NCBI GenBank assembly: GCA_000711775.1
Contig: ARYC01017093.1
Coordinates: 42,706 to 106,705, forward strand
Source of the DNA: Oxytricha trifallax
Lineage: Eukaryota > Ciliophora > Spirotrichea > Sporadotrichida > Oxytrichidae
Direction: 5' to 3'
Length of the DNA: 64,000 nt
Shown: positions 1 to 13,417 of the stretch, piece after piece
Numbering within the stretch: the first letter of the stretch is position 1
Layout: each line of letters opens with the position of its first letter
Made by a program: the position numbers and the translations under genes
The notes under the pieces: model-generated
The model's input: only the letters and a program-made list of their open reading frames with translations
What the model was told of the DNA's origin: nothing
Database searches by the model: none

Positions 1-424
1 AAATATTCTCTTTATCCCTTTTCTACCTCTTCAACAATACATCTGTATTTTATGTAATGTATTAAATACAATCAAACTTTTATAAGCTCAAATCATTTAT
101 TTTTAATTATAATCTAATCTTTATTGCATAAACCATTAAATTATTGCATTTATAAGAATATATTTTTAAAAATTAGTATGTATAATTAATTCTCTAATTA
201 ATGACATTTGTTATATTTATATTATAATTATAAATTTCAAATATAAAAGATAAGAATAAATTTAGTTCGTAAATATTTTTTCTCTTAACAACTCTATGTA
301 ATTTATGGAAAGAAAATTCAGTGTATAAAATCCCAATAATTTAAAGCAGAGCTCACCTGTCAAGGTAAAATGCTATAAATTTATTAAATTAGTGATGTAA
401 TTTAGATGTATAGAAATTAAGTTA
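1..424. other. AT-rich DNA upstream of membrane-protein gene copy 1
   Basis: No convincing coding stretch. The last 100 bases probably hold the first exon of copy 1 by position: around 345-365 there is a short stretch ending in a GTAAAA-type splice donor that resembles the first exon of copy 2, but without a visible ATG. Confidence 0.4.
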
Positions 425-3400
425 GCCAAAAAAGGAACAAAAAAGTAAATGCAAATAGATCTAGAAAAATTTCAGAGTTATTGATAAGTTTGGCTAATAA
501 GTGAATCTAATTTGAATTTTATTTTTATCTTACTTACAAAGGAAATGACAGCTATTAAACTAACTTCGGAGCAGCAATATCCTTTTTGCTAATAATGATC
601 TTGGTTGGATATGGGTTTTTTAAAGCACTTATTTTAGTAAGGCAATCCGAACCTCAAGCTAGTGCAACCTCTCTCATTCAAGATTTTTAATAAGCTGGTA
701 TATTTAGACCACAAGATTACAGCTTTGACCTAGCTTTCACTCTAACAAAAGAATTAGATCCCAGCTATGGAAAAATATAAGTGAACTGGGTCAATTACTT
801 TATAAATAATACAGAAGGTAACAGAAAAAGAGAAAAGAAAATTGTTGCAGTCAACATCCAGAAATGCGGGTTTTCATACTTTAATTACACAGATAAAAAT
901 GATTTAATTAAATTTGGCATTTAAGATTACTATTGTCTTGAAAATTTTATAACTCATAAATTTTGTATTTATCTACTTTTAAATGATAATTTTTGTAAGA
1001 ATATAAATCTACAAAATCTAGAGAAATATTTTTCACAAATTTTATGTCATTAAAAATTTGTTTATTAAAATGACAAATACTACCTTTAAGGAGGCTATTA
1101 TAATCAAGATTTCTACTATAATTAATTATTAAAGATTGGTAAATTATTTATCTAGCAAATTATTACTATATTGTGATCTAGCAATATTTAGAGTTAAAAG
1201 TTTCTTAATGCTAGAATAATTCATAACTTTTTAAGGGAATAATTTGCAAATCCTAGAAAGAAATGGAATCTTATTGGAATGATGAGATTATGAGCTTTGC
1301 TTTTACAAATACATATTTAGATTATAAAGACACTACGAAGGAATCGCATGTAAGGTTTTTCATTGATGATTCTTATTTCCTTGAACTTCGGTCAGATTCT
1401 ACAAAGAAAACTAACTTTTACATATAAAGAAATTAGGCGGTATATTAAGATGACTACATTTAATTTGGGTAAGAATCAAAATCCCAATTCATTTTTAACT
1501 ATATTTAATATTTTAAATCAATATGAGTTGCAATCGCTAAAAATCAAGCTAAGCTCTGTTGCTTTTCCATTAAAGCTTTATAAAATGCTGAAGAAAAATT
1601 CAGCAAGTATAAAAATGATTTGTATCTATATCTCTATTTAATTTTTTCATATAATTTTTATTTTCTAAATAAAACTCAAAGAAATCTAATGGTTAGATAA
1701 TCAAAGACTCTCTAATAACTTGAAACTGAATCTTCTAATAAAAATATATTTATCTAAACTTATTCATATAATTTAACAGTTTTTGGAGTTTTGAATGAGA
1801 AGAAAGCTTCTTTGCAGTTAACAACATAAATCGCTACGATGATAATTATTCACCTTCTTATGGCTAGCTTGTGTCAGTATATATTCGATTCGACAACAGA
1901 TATTAAATTTACACTATAAAAAACTACTCATTATTTGATTGGTTAGGGGAAGTTGGAGGACTCTATGGCTCCCTAACTGCAATAGGATTTTACATTAAAT
2001 TCCTTATTATTTATAGGAATATTATATAACATTGTATTTTGACATTGCTTAAATATTCATTTAATTTGGGATTTATTTAAAATCAAAGAAAAATATTTAC
2101 TATAAAAATATGCAAATATTATTTTCATGTTTTCGATTTTATTTTTCAGATAAGAACATCATTCAACTTTAAATAAACTATTTTATCTAGAAACTATATT
2201 TAAAACATTATAATTAAATATCTAACATTAAAAACGGCATTTCAATGTTTTTAATTGTTCGAATGTTTTGCTAGAAAATGTTTATGTCTGACATAATGAA
2301 GCAGATTTATCAAATTAGGAAACACACTTTAAAAGAAACTCCATAATCAAAATAATAAGAAAAAATCAATAAGGGAACCTTACAAAGAAACTTCTAAAAT
2401 ATTCCCTTGACCTCTTCTAAATCTTAAAATTAAAATCTTACAAACGATAGTCTTATGCAAGTTTTGAGTCAAAAATCTACAATAGGACTAAATTAATTGA
2501 ATTAAGATGACCCAAAATTTGCCTATGAAAATGTAGGTTTTGACAATGATTCTTTGCATAGATTTTAATAGTTTGATTAGCGCAATAGATTATATACAAA
2601 TTAGAGAACTCATACTACAATAGAAACTGATCATTAAAAATTTATCATATTTTTGTAAAACTTATTAATTAATTAAATCTTGATCAAGAAAGCTCTATCC
2701 TTTCTAAAGTAAGTGAACTAGAGCTGTTTGGTAACCGCTATGAGTATAGCAAAATAAAAAAATCAACATCAATCATATAAAACCATGAAGTGAAAATCAA
2801 AACTAAATTAAAGTAATAAAACAATCAGTTTGTTCTAAAGAAAGGAAGTGAGTCTATAGATGTTTCAAATAAGTTCTAATAAGGAATTGATTTAAAAATT
2901 AATGAAAGTTAAATGGGAAATCATAAAATTTAATTTTTATATCAAATTTATTTATAAACATTCACTATTTAAAGCTTAGTAAATCAAGTAGTTATGAAGT
3001 TCCACTTTTTATAGTAATAATAGCTAGAACCCTGATGGTCTTATCCTTGCTCGAAAAATATTAATGTATTTTTCGTTTTGATAATTTTAAGCCTTGATTT
3101 GCCTTTCTCTAGTTATAATTTACCCATTTTAAGCCCATTAATTTCATAAAAAGATTTTACAATTGCTATCATTAAAAGAAAGTGGTAGCTTGTAGATTTA
3201 ACCCATGCAACTCTACTTATTTAATGTTTCAGATAAAATTTTTCTCAACAAGCTTTATTATAGATTATATATGGGAATAGCACTCTAAGAAAAAGATAAA
3301 TTAAATGATTAAGATATAGATAATCTGTTGTCGTCCTTTACAAACAGAATAAGATTCAATTATGGAACCAAGAAAGTTCTTGATTATATCTTCAAATGCT

Positions 3401-4807
3401 TTTGCTTAAGAAAGAAGTCAAATATCAAACAGTATTATAAAACTATAAGTATATATAAGTTATGATCAATAGGATTAAATTTATATATTTAAACGATACA
3501 ACTATAGCCACCATATATTCTTAAAAGGTTAGAAAAAACTAGAACAAGAATTGGATGTGATTCAATTGTTAAAAAATATGAGAAAGTTCAAATTGATCCA
3601 GCAGGCAATGCTAAATTAAAAGAATAGGATGCTTTTGAAATTTCAAAGGTTTAATTTAATTGAAACTGATTCATCATCTTCGAACTCAGATGATGGAAAG
3701 ATGGAGACATTCAAAATATAAATCATTTTAATCAGATTTTTTAAAATTTTAAATTATTAATGTGTAATTCAAAATAGTTGTGAATTTTTAACAAAAAATT
3801 CTGAAAAGAAATTTTACTTTTTTATTAAAATAATATAATTAAGCTATAAAATATTATTTCAAATTTTACAAGCTTAAAAATCTCTATTAACCCAATAAAT
3901 AACATTAATAAAGTTTTTTTGATAGAATATCAATATTAAAGTTTTAATTGTCCTTGCTAGAGAATTAAATGACTATTATATTTTGTTAATTTAAAATATT
4001 TTAAGAACAAAAACCCTTTGATCAAGCTTGTGATTTTTAGTAAAATTTAGAAAATGATGAAATAATTCAAAGATAAAAAATTAAAGCCTATTGAAATGAA
4101 TCTCATAAGAGGTGTAAACTTAATTATAGTATTCAATTTTTATTTTATAATAACTTTAATTATTTATTCCAAAGAAGATTAAAAGATTATGATGAAGATG
4201 TAAGCGAAGAAAAATAAAACAGGGAGTTGTTCAAAAACTTAAGAAATAGTTTTATAGCTCCAAAGAACAATGATTTAGTCTCTGAATTGAACAATAGGTT
4301 TACAATATTTTTAAATATTTTAATTATAATAGGACAGAAGTCAATCAATTTATATCAGAAAACTTGTATTTAAATCCATTAGAAAATGATAAAATTAATC
4401 ACTCAGAAAAATTAAAACCTAATGAAACTAAGAATTAAGAGAGCCAATAAATACAAAGCCTAAAAGATTAAATAAATTAAAACAGTGAAAATATTAATGA
4501 AATTTAAAAGGCTTCTCATAAAATATTAAACTTTCCAATAAATTAGGATATATTGAGAAATAATGAAGTTGACTTCTATCCAAATAAGAAATATGATCAT
4601 ATTTTATATAATTAAAGTGCATAAAATCAAAAATATGTAAAAGATTAGCCAGATTAAGTTAAGTAAAATAAAAAGATACTTAAACCAAATACACAAAATT
4701 TCTTCAAAATTCTAAAAAACTAAAATTCATCAATTTTAGGCTAAAAAACAGAAAAGACATTAATATAATAATAAAGATAAAAATCAAAGCTTGAATAGGA
4801 ACGATGA
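425..4807 (+). CDS. Germline gene for a putative multi-pass membrane protein, copy 1 (interrupted by IESs)
   Basis: I do not recognise the family. Read with TAA/TAG as Gln, the blocks line up with copy 2 (7334-12160) in the same order. Near 571 comes a hydrophobic segment (GAAISFLLIMILVGYGFF), then a cysteine-containing probably luminal domain (blocks near 571-950, 1085-1130 and 1260-1990), a second hydrophobic segment around GGLYGSLTAIGF (1955-1992, continued at 2242), and a long Gln/Asn/Lys-rich cytosolic tail with a charged block (KKLEQELDVIQLLKNMRKF, about 3525-3585), a serine-rich acidic patch (about 3670-3700) and a conserved block from 4013 (NPLIKLVIFSKIQKMMKQ). The frame ends with TGA at 4805-4807. 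It is cut by at least four IESs whose removal restores the frame; a 49-nt GT-AG intron is likely at 3459-3507. No start ATG is visible, so this copy may be a pseudogene or may start in an unseen block. Family and function are unknown. Confidence 0.6.
1471..1804 (+). other. IES in membrane gene copy 1 (absent from copy 2)
   Basis: AAGAA occurs at 1471-1475 and again at 1800-1804 (AGAA also at 1472 and 1798). Removing 326 or 329 bases joins FGQ to E(E)SFFAV in frame. Copy 2 has a continuous FGQDRRENFFAV here, so the insert is specific to copy 1. Interior is AT-rich and non-coding under the ciliate code. Confidence 0.7.
1993..2241 (+). other. IES in membrane gene copy 1, pointer CATT, 245 bp
   Basis: CATT at 1993-1996 and 2238-2241. 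Joining them continues the second hydrophobic segment in frame (AIGFYI to SMFLIVRMFCQKMF), matching AIGFCI-NFMVLIVRIFCQKMF in copy 2, which has its own IES at the same place. Confidence 0.7.
2913..3277 (+). other. IES in membrane gene copy 1, pointer ATGGGAA, 358 bp (absent from copy 2)
   Basis: A 7-bp direct repeat ATGGGAA at 2913-2919 and 3271-3277. Removal gives ...NESQ-MGIALQEKDKLND in frame; copy 2 reads continuously through ...KENCLGIALQAKDKLND (9500-9545). The long pointer and clean frame make this one of the best-supported IESs here. Confidence 0.75.
3712..4012 (+). other. IES in membrane gene copy 1, pointer CAAAA, 296 bp
   Basis: CAAAA at 3712-3716 and 4008-4012. Joining gives METF-KNPLIKL in frame. 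Copy 2 has an IES at the same codon boundary, 1052 bp long with pointer AAA. Confidence 0.7.
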
Positions 4808-7333
4808 GAATAATAAATTATTTAATCTTAAAACATTACTTTTTATAAAATATATGTTTATTCATAATATATAATTATTATTGAATTTAAATCATCATTA
4901 AATAATAATATTTGATTAGTTTTTTTAAAGATTGAAAATTAAATAATATTGAATTCATTTATTCTTTATCTCTATTACATGACTATTTTATGCAAAATGA
5001 TAATTAATAAATCATTTGTAAATGTTTTATGCATTAATATAAATTTTTGCTATCAATCCTCCTCAAATAATCATTAAGAATTAGTACTTTTTTAATTATA
5101 TAATATTTGTTTTCAATCACTTAAATCAAGTGATTTGGTCTTTCCCATTTTTTTTCAATTATATATAAGTATATTATTTGTAATTCTTAATATTCTATAA
5201 CTTTTAAAAATATATATTATAGAATGAAGTTTTCTTCACTGTTACTTGAACAATAGAACAAGCAACTTCTATATAAATTAATAATTAGTCTTCTGATTAT
5301 ATATATATCCATGAAATCATATAATTGATAAAAATAGAGTCTTATTAATGCATAAATTATTTTATATTCTAATTAAACAATCTGCTTAATATTTATTTTG
5401 AATTGAATCAGAAAGACTAGTGATAATTTAAATAATCTTTTTATACATAATTCATAAATGATCTTATATTTGTGCATTAAATATAATTTCAAATAATTAA
5501 AATAAATCATAAATCATACACTATTTATAAATTCTTTAAAAAAAAAAAGCTAATGTATTATTATATAGAATGGTTGCATTTCCTAGATGAATTTATTAAT
5601 TGAAGGTAAAATTTTTCATTAAATGGCATGAAATTTGAAATTCTAAGTAATTTTAGAATAAAAATTATTTTAAACTTATAATTATATGAATCTATCTATG
5701 TTAATTTAATAAATAAAATTTATTAAGCAAGTAATTTTATAAAACACACATATATAACTATAAATTTTTAATATCACACATTAAACTTGTTTAACATTTA
5801 TTTTTAGTTGTCATAATTATTAATTATCGTAAATATTAAAATCAGTTTTAAATTTAAAAAATAGCATATTTATCAATGAAATATAAATTTAAGATAAAGT
5901 TAAAATATTCTAATAGCATAAATTAATAATAGATTACAATTAATAAATTTTTGAATGTAGAAAATAATTAAAATTTTTACGAAACTTATTTTTGAATAAA
6001 ACTTATTTTCAAATAAAAAATAATTTTCTAAATTTTTTAATAATTTTGTACAATAAGTCAATATTATTTCACGATTTTTAATTAAAGAAGAATTATTTAA
6101 TTACTCAGCCAGAATAAATTGAATTAAACTATATGTACGAATATTTTTTTTGTTACAATAAAAAGTATTAAATTAATACATAGTTTGTATCCCTCTTAAA
6201 CAAAAGAATTAAAATTATATCTAATTAAATGAAAATCTTTTTATTAATACTTTTCACTTTGGTATACAATTATATTAAAATAATATTTAAATTTCTTTTT
6301 ATCAAAATGATTTGCAAATTTAGTATATATTAAATAACTATTAATTTAATGATTGTTTATGAAATTGAATATCAGCATTAAATTGTTATATCTTTATTTA
6401 AATATTCTTATTTTTGTCAAATACTAAAACTAAAGTTTTATTCCATATTAAATTTTGATAATTTATAAAAACAATATTATTTAGTAAATTTAGAAGTAAG
6501 TTTATTTAAAATATATCTTGTTGATATCTTTTATAATTTATATATTTGTTTGATAAATAAATTGATTATATTCATTCATATATATATATATATATATATT
6601 AGAAAATTAATAATTTGTTATGATAATAAATGAAAATTAACTGCTTAAATTTATAGCATTTCTCGAAATAACCTTAATAATAAATTTTAACTTCCTTAAA
6701 AATATTTTTAATATTTTAAACATTAAAAAAAATTATTCTATTAAATTATTAATTTAATAATGATATTAGTATGCTGGTAAAAATCATGAAAAATATAAAT
6801 TAATATTAAAATACTGATAAGTTTCATAATTGATCTACTGATTCTTAATAAAAAGTTATGTTCAAAATTGTAATAATTCTTAAGTATGTTTGAATTGCCA
6901 AAAATAAATTATCATGAGTAAATTGATAAACTTTATATTTTCTAAAACAAGGCAATATACTAAAATGAAATTCAGATTGCTTGGACAAATATTATGATAT
7001 GATTATAATTACATCCCAATTAAATAGAGAGAAAAATTGAATGAATATATTAATTTTTTTTCTATATAATTTCGATTTATCTCTAATTTTAAAAATTGCA
7101 ACTACAAAAATATTTAAAGTCCAGATATATCAGTAATTTAATTTATCAGAAAATTATTGCTGGTTTTAGAGAAAGATAAGTTTCAATTAATCTGGATTTA
7201 TGCTATATTTATTATAATTTTATTCTCGTAACAACTAGAAAAAATTCATTTTAGCAAGAATAAATATTGCTAAAAACTATTTGAAATATAAAGTAAATAT
7301 TAACAGACTATGTAATTTAAGAAAGAAAATATA
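4808..7333. other. AT-rich intergenic DNA between the two membrane-gene copies
   Basis: No coding block recognised on either strand. It contains poly-T runs and a (TA)n tract at about 6577-6600. The interval separates copy 1 from copy 2, which lie about 7 kb apart in direct orientation. Confidence 0.6.
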
Positions 7334-10300
7334 ATGACAAGCAAACCAGTTGAGGTAATAACTAATAAATTTAGCAATAGATAATTACATATTTTATTAT
7401 TAGAAGCAAAAGAAGTACAGGAATGAAAAGAGTAAATGCAAGAAGTTTCACAAAAATTTTAAGGTTATAGATAGGTTTGGATAATAAGTAAATCTAATTG
7501 TTTTATTTTATAATTTTATCTCACTTACAGAGGATAAGAATGTTATAAGACTACATTTGGAGCAGCAATTTCTTTTTTGCTAATAATGATCTTAGTCGGT
7601 TATGGATTTTTTAAAGCTCTCCTTTTAGTTAGATAATCTTAACCAGAAGCCAGTACAACCTCACTCATTCAAGATTTTCAATAAGCTGGAATGTTTAGAC
7701 CACAAGATTACAGCTTTGACCTAGCTTTCACTCTAAGTAAAGAATTAGATCCCAGTTTTGGGAAAATATAAGTGAACTGGGTTAATTATTACTAAAATAG
7801 TCATATATTGCCAGATGGGTTAAGGAAAAGAGAAAAAAAGATTATACCGATTAACATTCGAAAATGTGGATTATAGTACTTTAAGAAAATAGATAAAAAT
7901 GAATTTAGCAACAATGTTATTTAGGATTACTATTGTCTAGATAATTAATACCTAAAAATAAAATAATCTTAGCATATATTTAAAAATATATACAGCTTAA
8001 TTTTAAATTATCATCACAAAAATGCAAATCTTTTGAAAATATTTATAAAACCATTTTTTTATTTATAATGACTCTTATAATCTTTAAGGAGGCTTTTACA
8101 ATGAGAATTTTAATTATTACTGAATTGCAATGTAAATTAAATTGCTTTATAAAAATTTAGTAAATTTAACTATGAAGCAATATTTAGAAATAAAAGTTTT
8201 TAGATGCTCAAATACATCATCTCTATTCAATGGTACTATCTGCAAATCTTCTTAGATATTAGACTCTTATTGGAATGATGAGATATTTAGCTTTGCATTT
8301 ACAAATACCTTTTTAGATTACAAAGACACTTCGAAGGAATCTCATGTTAAGTTCTTCATAGACGATTCTTTTTTTCTGGAACTTAGGTCAGATTCTTCCA
8401 AGAAAACAAATTTTTACATTTAAAGAAATGAGGCTATATACCAGGATGACTACATTTAATTCGGGTAAGATCGAAGAGAAAACTTCTTTGCTGTAACAAA
8501 CATCAATCGATACGATGACAATTATACTCCTTATTAAGGTCATTTAGCTGCAGTTTTCATAAGATTTGATAACAGATATGAAATATACACTATTAAAAAC
8601 TATTCACTCTTTGATTGGTTGGGAGAAATCGGTGGACTTTATGGGTCACTAACTGCAATAGGATTTTGCATTAATCCAGAAAAATTATTTAAATATTAAT
8701 TCATTTATTTTTATATTTAGGAAATCAATTAATGCTTTATTAGTGATACATTCGTATTCGATAATACCTAATCCTATCTTAATAAAAATATTTATCATTA
8801 AAAAATGATATAATCTTACCTATAAGTTATCACAAAAAACGAATTAAAAAAAAGAAGGAATTTTATGGTTTTAATTGTTCGAATATTTTGCTAGAAAATG
8901 TTTATGTCAGACATAATGAAGCAGATTTATTAAATCAGAAAAGATCCTTCAAAAGATAATTCTTATGAAGAATAAAAATAAGAAAGTATTGAAAAAGTAT
9001 AATAATAATTTCCTTAAAATTAAAAAAAGTCAAGAAACAAAAATCAGTTAAGAGATGGTTTAATGCAGGAATTAAGTTAAAAGTCTACAGCAGGATTGGT
9101 TTAAGATGATCCAAAGACTGCTTATGAAAATTTTGGATTTGATAATGAATCTTTACATAGCTTTTCATAATTTGAGTTGGGCAATAAACTTAATGATCAT
9201 TCAAGAATACATACTACCTAAGAAACTGACCAACAAAACTTTCTCATAAGTTTTATTATAAATTAATATAAATTTTTAGTTTCGAAGGTGAAGATTCTAA
9301 TTTTTCTAAAATAAGTGATTTTAAGCTACTTAATCAAAAATATCAGCAATCTAGCATAAATTAGACTTCTCAAATTAGAAAGGATTAAGAAGTGAAGATT
9401 AAAACTAAATAGAAAGTTAAAAATTAGTAGTAACCTCTCAATAAAGAAAGGGATCCACATATTTAATAGAATAAAGATTTAGGCATGCAATAAAAAATAA
9501 AGGAAAATTGTTTGGGAATAGCACTCTAAGCTAAAGATAAATTAAATGATTAAGATATAGATAATCTGCTGTCGTCCTTTACAAACAGAATTAGATTCAA
9601 TTATGGAACCAAGAAAGTTCTTGATTATATTTTCAAATGCTTTTGCCTGAGAAAGAATTCAAATATAAAGCAGTATTATAAAACTATAAGTATATCTAAG
9701 TTTTGATCAATTGGATTAAATTTATATATTTTAACGATACAACTACAGCCACCATATATTCTTAAAAGGTTAGAAGAAACTTGAACAAGAATTGGATGTG
9801 ATTCAATTGTTAAAAAATATGAGAAAATTCAAATTGATCCAGTAGGCAATGCTAAATTAAAAGAATAGGATGCTTTTGAAATTTCAAAGATTTAATTTGA
9901 TAGAAACTGACTCATCATCTTCGAACTCAGATGATGGAAAAATGGAGACATTTAAATCTATAAATATTGTTCAGATATTTTATTTTTTTTTAGTTTATAA
10001 TTTATTAATTTTCTCGAAACAAAAGATAAGAAGAGGTAATAGTTTTCTAATCAAATTTACATTAAGCTTTATTATAAATAAAAAGGCATTAAAGTAACAA
10101 GATTGTGTTAAATCAAATTAATATATTATTTTTAAGAAAATAAATCTAGTTAAAATTAAATCAAACTACTTGCATACCATCAAAATTTTTAATATTAATT
10201 AGTTTTATTATGTAAAAAACAATTATAAACAATAATCCTTAAAATTACTTAAGAAAGTTTTTAAGAATTTATTTGCCTTTATAAATGATAAAAAGTAAAA

Positions 10301-12160
10301 TACAGTTTAAAAATAAAAATATGTTGAAAAAAATTTATTGAAGTCATGTAGTTGCTTTAAGTAAATTCATGAATTCAATTTAATAAGATATTAAAGCTTA
10401 ATAAACTTTTTTAAAAAATCCAAAAAATATTCTTTAGCAAATCTTTTTAAATTAAATTAACATAAAAAAGAATGACGATTTTTTAAAAAAAAAATTGCAC
10501 AAAAAAGCAGAAAAATTAAAAAATTATTTTCTCATAACATGAATCTAATGACAAAGTAAGTTATTAGTCTTCGTTCTGTATTTGGTTATCTATGTTTAGG
10601 TTATCTTTAATTAAATAAGAGAATAACAAATCCGGAATATTTTATTATCTTATACTACAAACAATTAACCTTTTTTCAAATATCCTTTTAGAAAAATAAT
10701 AATTTATATAATTTAGCATTAATGACTTTAATTAAAGTGAAGGGCAGAGTAAAAAGATTATTTTTATTTTATACCATTAACATATAATTCAATATTCAAG
10801 AATTTAATTAACTCAATATCTAAATTCGATGATTGAAATATATAGAAATGAAAACTTTTTTATTAAAATGTTTTAAAATTACTTTATCTTAATGTTTTAA
10901 TAAAAAAAAACATAATAACTTAAATATTAAGCTATTTTTTAGTTTTGATTATCATTGCTTGAGAATAAATATTAAATTTATTGAATTTTAGATTATTTTT
11001 AGAACAAAAACCCAATGATAAGGCTTATGATTTATAGTAAAATATAAAAAATGATGAAATAATTGAAAGATATAAAATTAAAGCCAATTGAAAAGAATCT
11101 CATAAGAGGCGTAAACTTATCATTAATTTTTGATTAAAATTTTAATTCACTTTTATTATTATTTTTTATTTCAAAGACGATTAAAAGACTATGATGAAGA
11201 CAAAAATGAAGGGAGATAAAACTTATAGTTGCTTTAAAATTTGAAGGACAACTTATTCATAAAATAATAAGATGATTAAGAATCTGTTATAAGCGAGAGG
11301 GTTGATATAATGAATTATAATTTATTTATTTTTTATAAATAAAAGGAATTAAATCATAAATTTACAAATGTTGATGTGAGAAAAAATTCATAACAAAATA
11401 TAATATCAAATATGGCTGAAAATTTAAAAATAAATAAGGACAAGACAACTCATATTCAATAAATTTCATAAAATTATGAAATGGACAATATTGAAAAAAT
11501 TAAAAGGAACTTTAACAATAAGTTAATACTTTCTATAAACGAGGATATATTACTTAATATTGTTAAATAATAGGTGAAATTTATTATAAAATTTAATTTA
11601 TATAATTAAAATTCATAACAGTTAACACTAATCCAGTTATTTAAGTAATATAATTTACTGAATTCAAAATAAATTATTATCTTTTATTGGATTCTCTAAA
11701 ATATAAATTATTAAAAAATGTGAAAATTTTTTAGTAAGTTTCATTTTCAATTTATTTTATTTTTTAAAAAATTAATAATTTCATCTATAATCGAGTAAAA
11801 TAAAAACTGTCACATATCTACTAATTTTATCCTTCATATTTATCAATCAATATTTAATTGAGTAATAATGAAGTTAACTTTTATCCAAGAACAAAGCAAG
11901 ATTAAATTTTATAGTAAAATGAAAAAAAATAAATAGAGCAATAAAAATAAATAATTAAGAATAATTCATCTGTAAGAGTGGACAAAATTATGAATAAAAA
12001 GACTATTCGACCAAATAGACAAAATTTCTTGAAAATCATGAAAAACTAAACTTCATCTATATTAGGATTAAATACAGGTAAATCTTAAGCACAAACATAG
12101 CTATTTCAAGAAAACTTAGAGAAGTAAGAACATAGAAATAAGGGTTACAAAGTAGATGAA
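7334..12160 (+). CDS. Germline gene for a putative multi-pass membrane protein, copy 2 (interrupted by IESs)
   Basis: Paralogue of 425-4807, better preserved. An ATG at 7334 (MTSKPVE) is followed by a 49-nt GT-AG intron (7355-7403) and a basic block (KQKKYRNEKSKCKKF). Then come the first hydrophobic segment (7558-7620), the luminal blocks (to about 7945, 8085-8130 and 8180-8675; key stretches YYCLDN and WNDEIFSFAFTNTFLDY), the second hydrophobic segment (8630-8675, then 8862 on), and the Gln-rich cytosolic tail with the same KLEQELDVIQLLKNM and SSSSNSDDG blocks. A second 49-nt intron is at 9700-9748. After a 1-kb IES the tail resumes at 11009 (NPMIRLMIYSKIQKMMKQ). The end is uncertain because TGA is rare in this DNA: homology to copy 1 fades after about 12090. 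Likely a plasma-membrane or vesicle protein, but this is inference from hydrophobicity only. Confidence 0.6.
8673..8861 (+). other. IES in membrane gene copy 2, pointer AAT, 186 bp
   Basis: AAT at 8673-8675 and 8859-8861; joining keeps the frame through the second hydrophobic segment. Same site as the 245-bp IES of copy 1, but pointer and boundary have slid by about one base and the interiors do not look alike. Confidence 0.65.
9954..11008 (+). other. IES in membrane gene copy 2, pointer AAA, 1052 bp
   Basis: AAA at 9954-9956 and 11006-11008; removal joins METF to KNPMIRL in frame. It occupies the same site as the 296-bp IES of copy 1. The interior is AT-rich and I recognised no gene or element in it. 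Confidence 0.6.
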
Positions 12161-13276
12161 TATAATTTTTATTTAATTATGTCGTGTGTTTATAATATTT
12201 TATAATTGTAATATAAGTAATTAGAATTATTTAACAGCTATAAAATTCAATTAATAAATTATTAGAAATTCTCTAAATCTAACAATGAATAATTAAATAG
12301 GGAAAAATTTATTCTATTTTAAGTAAGTTAATTTAAAAAATTGAAGTTTCTTAAATTTATTGAAAATTACATGAATTTATAGCATTCTAAATATTAATCA
12401 TTAAGATTCAAATATATTTAGGTCTTTAATTTCCCCAAATTTAACCACATATAAAATATGATTTTATGTATTTATATAATATTTTATTTTGCTTATATAA
12501 TTCATTTATTAAAGACATATTTTAATTTTTAATTAAGGAATCTGTTCCATAAACAACTGAACCAATAATTTAACCCTGTGATGAAATTAATCATGATAAT
12601 AAGTATTTCAAAAATGAACCATAGATATATTATAACTGATAAAAATATAATTTTAAATCTGATTTGCAAAAAAATAAATGTTAAATTTGCAGCAATTACT
12701 ATAAAAATAGATATTAATTTGAATATCCTAATTTATTATTATAAATTTTTAATTTTATGTAGGTTAATTTTAATTAACGATTGTTATAGTAAAGATTTAA
12801 AATAATCTTAATAAAAATATATATAATTAAATCAAATATATTTATAATTTTAATTTATTAAGCTATGACTTTTATCTGCTCATTACCTTAATTTATAAAT
12901 TGTCATTTCTTATCCTGTATTGCTTTTGATTAAAATAAATTTTGATAAAATTAAATAAGAGAAAACTCTTTAACTTTTATGCTTAAAATTTTTCGATTTT
13001 CTCACGTAAAAAGTTCGAATAATTTATCTTTTTTATTTATAATTCTATAAAATCTCGATATTTAATGATAAATAGAGTTGTTTATATATTTATAATCCCA
13101 TATAATCTATCATATATTGTTTGTATTATTATTAAAAGAAGAATATTTAATAAATAAATATTTTAATTGATCACATTATTAGTATTTCTTTTGTACTTGA
13201 ATTTTATAAAAATTATAGGATATATGTCCACTGATAATGTGTTGACCACCCCTCCCCATTTAAGTTTATATAAAAA
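12161..13276. other. AT-rich intergenic DNA
   Basis: No supported gene. A C-rich patch (13235-13262) lies just before the TBE insertion at 13280 and may be a small germline segment, but nothing can be assigned. Confidence 0.5.
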
Positions 13277-13417
13277 ATTTAAAACCCCAAAACCCTTAAG
13301 TGAGGTTTATAAATGCTTTGATTTGTAGGGTATAGTTGGGGTCTTATTGGGGTTAGTTAACAAAATGCAGGTTTAATGTGAATTTAATGAATATTAATGA
13401 GTATTAGTGTTATTAAT

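Noticed and set aside
945-1050. A 9-bp direct repeat AAATTTTAT as pointer for an IES after YYCLEN in membrane gene copy 1.
   Set aside because: Joining there gives the wrong frame and an early TGA, so the true boundaries of this insert remain unresolved.
1363-1641. 92-residue frame in the standard code.
   Set aside because: It is in a different frame from the membrane-protein block and runs through the IES boundary at 1471; comparison with copy 2 supports the other frame.
12578-12805. Lys/Ile-rich small frame.
   Set aside because: Composition is that of random AT-rich DNA, with no motif or homologue in the window. The same applies to frames at 27701-27916 (inside FB1), 36070-36255 and 45505-45741 (inside FB2).
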